From Lumnitzera littorea (Eukaryota > Streptophyta > Magnoliopsida > Myrtales > Combretaceae), in NCBI GenBank assembly GCA_024138015.1, contig JAMXBB010000004.1:112443692-112507691 (forward strand): a DNA stretch of 64,000 nt, given 5' to 3'. Below are positions 61,908 through 64,000 of this stretch, one piece after another. A program made the translations under genes and the position numbers. Positions within the stretch are counted from its first letter, which is position 1, and the number at the start of each line of letters is the position of its first letter. The notes under the pieces were generated by a model, which saw nothing but the letters and a program-made list of their open reading frames with translations, made no database searches and was not told the origin of the DNA.

Positions 61908-62285
61908 TATCATGGTCTATACCTACGATTTATAACTTTTTACAATTTTACACTTATATTTTCAACTTGTCGCATCATACACCAAACTGAAATTTAGTTG
62001 TTATTATCGCTACCTCCATTATTTTTTGTAACATCATTAGTATAATCATCATAATCAGCTAATAACATCATGACATGTGTAAGTTTATGAAATTTGACTT
62101 AATCTTTTGTTTCAAACGCCAACTAAACCTTCACATCATACCATCGCTTAATGAAAATAAAAAAAAAAATCTAGCTAAATTAAATGAAATGTTTAGAAAA
62201 TATCAAAACAAAAACAAATAAAAGCAAAATTAAAATCAATATGCAAAAGCAACTTGAAAACCCTAATGTTAAAATGCATTTCTCT
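61908..62285 (+). repeat. Left terminal inverted repeat of the Pack-MULE candidate
   Basis: It pairs with 63260-63649. The outermost bases are 'tatcatggtctatacc' and the innermost readable match is 'cttgaaaaccctaatg...aaaatgcatttctc'. Confidence 0.7.
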
Positions 62286-62402
62286 TTCAACCTAGAAGAA
62301 AGGAAAATTATCGCTAAGGAAGCCATAACCAAGAAGACCCTCGTATGATGTTTCATAAAAAAGAATCAATTTTTTCCTTTTCTATCTCTATCTTTCATTT
62401 AC

Positions 62403-62780
62403 ATTGAACCCATTGAGAAAGCTCTAGTGGAGAAGTAAGTGCCTTAAAGTGGAGAAGAAGATCTCTAGAGTAGGCAATGATAAGGAGAAGAAGAAGAAGA
62501 AGGCAGCAAAGAGCATCAAGACGTATAAGATCTACATCTTCAAGGTGTTAAAGTAAGTGCATTCAAATATCAGAATATTAAGTAAGGCTATGGGGATGAT
62601 GAACAACTTATATTTGAAAAATTGGCTTAGAAAGCTTCTAGATCACCGAGATATAACAAGAAGAGTCTAATCATATTGTGGGAGCTTCAAACAACGGTAG
62701 GGTTAGTTTTGCCCCATGAGTCGGTGAAGCATTCGATAAGTAAAGGTAAAAAAGTGGTGACTAAGTGTACTTGCTCATAA
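62403..62780 (+). pseudogene. Histone H2B pseudogene
   Basis: H2B is a core nucleosome histone. In frame from 62452 the reading is 'EKKISRVGNDKEKKKKKAAK' followed by 'SIKTYKIYIFKVLK' and then a stop (62554-62556) where H2B has Gln before 'VHPDIG'. It goes on 'ILSKAMGMMNN'. A frameshift then leads to 'IFEKLA', a stop (62628-62630), 'KASRSPRYNKK', 'ELQTTVGLVLPHESVKHS' and 'KVVTKC' before a terminal TAA (62778-62780). These match the H2B blocks TYKIYIFKVLKQVHPD, SSKAMGIMNSF, IFEKLAQEASRLARYNKK, EIQTAVRLVLPGELAKHAV and KAVTKFTSS. The part before 62452 also shows 'EKALVEK'. Plant H2B genes usually lack introns, so this does not tell retroposition from DNA capture. The flanking inverted repeats favour capture by a MULE. 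Confidence 0.92.
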
Positions 62781-63259
62781 ATTTGTGGATTGACAAACAA
62801 TTTTAACTTGGTAGCTTAGAAATTAAGGTGAAGGTTAGGGATTTTGATTTTTTGTTTTATTTATTTATTTTTTTGTTTCTTTACTCTTTTTAAATTCGTA
62901 GTGTTTTAGTTGTAAGATTTTCTTGCATAATATATACTATAAAACTATGGCAAATTACTTTCAATTATGTTTTGAGCTAAAAAAACAATTACGATATAAG
63001 CTTGATGAATTAGTGGACAAAGATACAGAGTAGAGATTCACAAGTGTAGGACTTGTCTTACTATGTTGAAAGTGGGTTATCAAAGATTTTGGATTTTAAT
63101 ATTTTGATCTTGTAGTTTATTATTCATTCTCTTGAACTAGATTTTTTTGGCTATTTTATTAAATCTATCTTTGATTCCTATGTTGAGGTTTGATTCTTAT
63201 ACAATAATTCAAATAAACTTGTAAATGTGGTGACTTTGCAAATGTAGTTTTAGATGTGA

Positions 63260-63649
63260 AATGGGCTTTGACATGTTTTCAAGTGCTTTTCACATATTGA
63301 TTTTTAAATTGCTTTTGTTTGACTTTCTTTAGATATTCCCAAAAACATATCATTTTAATTTAGTTGGGATTATTTTTTATTTTATTGAATGATGAGATGG
63401 CAATTTTTTTTCCTGATGTGAATGCTTAGTTGGCATTTGAATTAAAAGATTAAATTAAAAAAAAATGATGAACTTATACATGTTATGATGTCATTGGTTA
63501 ACATGATGATTACACTAACAGTGTTAGATGGAAATGATGAGGGTAGTAATGGTGACAACCAATATTTTAATCAAGTGTATAATGAGACAAATCAAAAGGA
63601 TAAGTGTAAAATTGTAAAAAGTTGTAAAATTTAGGTATAAATCATGATA
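63260..63649 (-). repeat. Right terminal inverted repeat of the Pack-MULE candidate
   Basis: This is the reverse complement partner of 61908-62285. It ends '...aaatcatgata' at 63649. Confidence 0.7.
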
Positions 63650-64000
63650 TTATCCATATATATATTGTTAGTTATGTAATATAAAAATCTTAGTTCTTAT
63701 GTGTGTGTATATATATATATTATATATATGTATATATATAATGTCATTAATTTAGTTCATGTTTCCCTATGTTGTTGCTTAACCTTTGTAATGGGTTTAT
63801 GATCTATAAAATGGAAAGAATATAGGCTAAAAGGGATGTCGAGACTATCTAATGTTATATAATATTGTCAAATGTGAATTAGAAGGTTGATTGGCAAGTG
63901 AAGATGAGTGAAAGGTTGAGAGAGTCAACTGAGGTTGAAGCGAAATTGGATAGAGGTCAACAAAAATACTATAATATAATTAATATTTATTTATAATGTA
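63650..64000. other. AT-rich flank, no gene recognised
   Basis: It contains an (AT)n tract at 63707-63745. Nothing coding is seen up to the window edge. Confidence 0.5.

Larger units (their letters stand above)
61908..63649. mobile_element. Candidate Pack-MULE: long terminal inverted repeats around a histone H2B fragment
   Basis: The left repeat 61908-62285 and the right repeat 63260-63649 are reverse complements at roughly 70% identity by eye. Shared landmarks are 'TATCATG(G/A)T(C/T)TATACCTA', 'AACTTTTTACAATTTTACAC' (identical, 20 bases), 'GCCAACTAA' and 'AATCAATATG'. Inverted repeats of this length with a non-transposase interior are characteristic of Mutator-like elements that have captured host genes. 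The interior holds an H2B pseudogene (62403-62780) and about 480 bases of AT-rich DNA. No transposase is present. I could not find a convincing 9-11 bp target duplication, perhaps through age. Confidence 0.65.

Noticed and set aside
61895..63663. Possible target duplication (CATAATCTA / CATATATAT) around the Pack-MULE candidate
   Set aside because: Only 4 of 9 bases agree and the region is AT-rich.
1..64000. CRISPR arrays, bacterial operons, toxin or viral genes, rRNA or tRNA genes
   Set aside because: None seen. Intron-rich genes and plant retroelements show a nuclear plant sequence.

Overview
The window looks like nuclear DNA of a flowering plant (a eudicot, possibly woody). It is AT-rich, the genes have many short introns with GT-AG borders, the recognisable proteins are plant types, and most of the space between genes is decayed LTR retrotransposon, MITE-like and low-complexity sequence. 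I cannot name the species.

Layout: 1-8.8 kb is retroelement ground. It holds an LTR-like block (1-2147) and a badly decayed minus-strand Ty3/gypsy element of the Tat type (gag-PR-RT-RNH-aRNH-INT, about 2.66-7.78 kb, with a 5' LTR remnant to about 8.26 kb). From 8.8 to 19 kb I see no protein gene, only MITE-like and other repeats. From 19.3 to 28.8 kb lies a tandem duplication of a five-exon gene for a tryptophan aminotransferase of the TAA1/TAR2 type, which makes indole-3-pyruvate for auxin synthesis. Copy 1 (21019-24135) is complete at 442 residues. Copy 2 (26463-28024) is open throughout but has lost exactly 55 codons, including the hydrophobic N-terminal anchor. From 30.8 to 38.5 kb on the minus strand is an intact 11-exon gene for the medium (mu) subunit of the AP-1 clathrin adaptor (429 residues). 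It has a non-canonical GC-AG last intron and a 3.4 kb fifth intron full of mobile-element debris. From 39 to 43.5 kb there is a second LTR-like block and a MITE. From 44.9 to 47.9 kb on the minus strand is an intact 10-exon LysM receptor-like kinase (610 residues, AtLYK3/EPR3 type). From 49.8 to 53.5 kb a Ty1/copia integrase fragment is followed by a 3.1 kb solo LTR with a perfect 5-bp target duplication. From 54 to 61 kb there are more decayed LTR-like sequences.

The most unusual object is at the right edge. Two inverted repeats of about 380 bp (61908-62285 and 63260-63649) enclose a broken histone H2B gene (62403-62780). This is the layout of a MULE that captured a host gene (Pack-MULE), and it is not revealed by open reading frames.

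The three host loci are independent plant genes (auxin synthesis, vesicle sorting, carbohydrate perception). Nothing suggests a shared pathway or operon-like logic. Exon limits were set by eye from splice consensus, reading-frame continuity and family knowledge. No alignment program or database was used.
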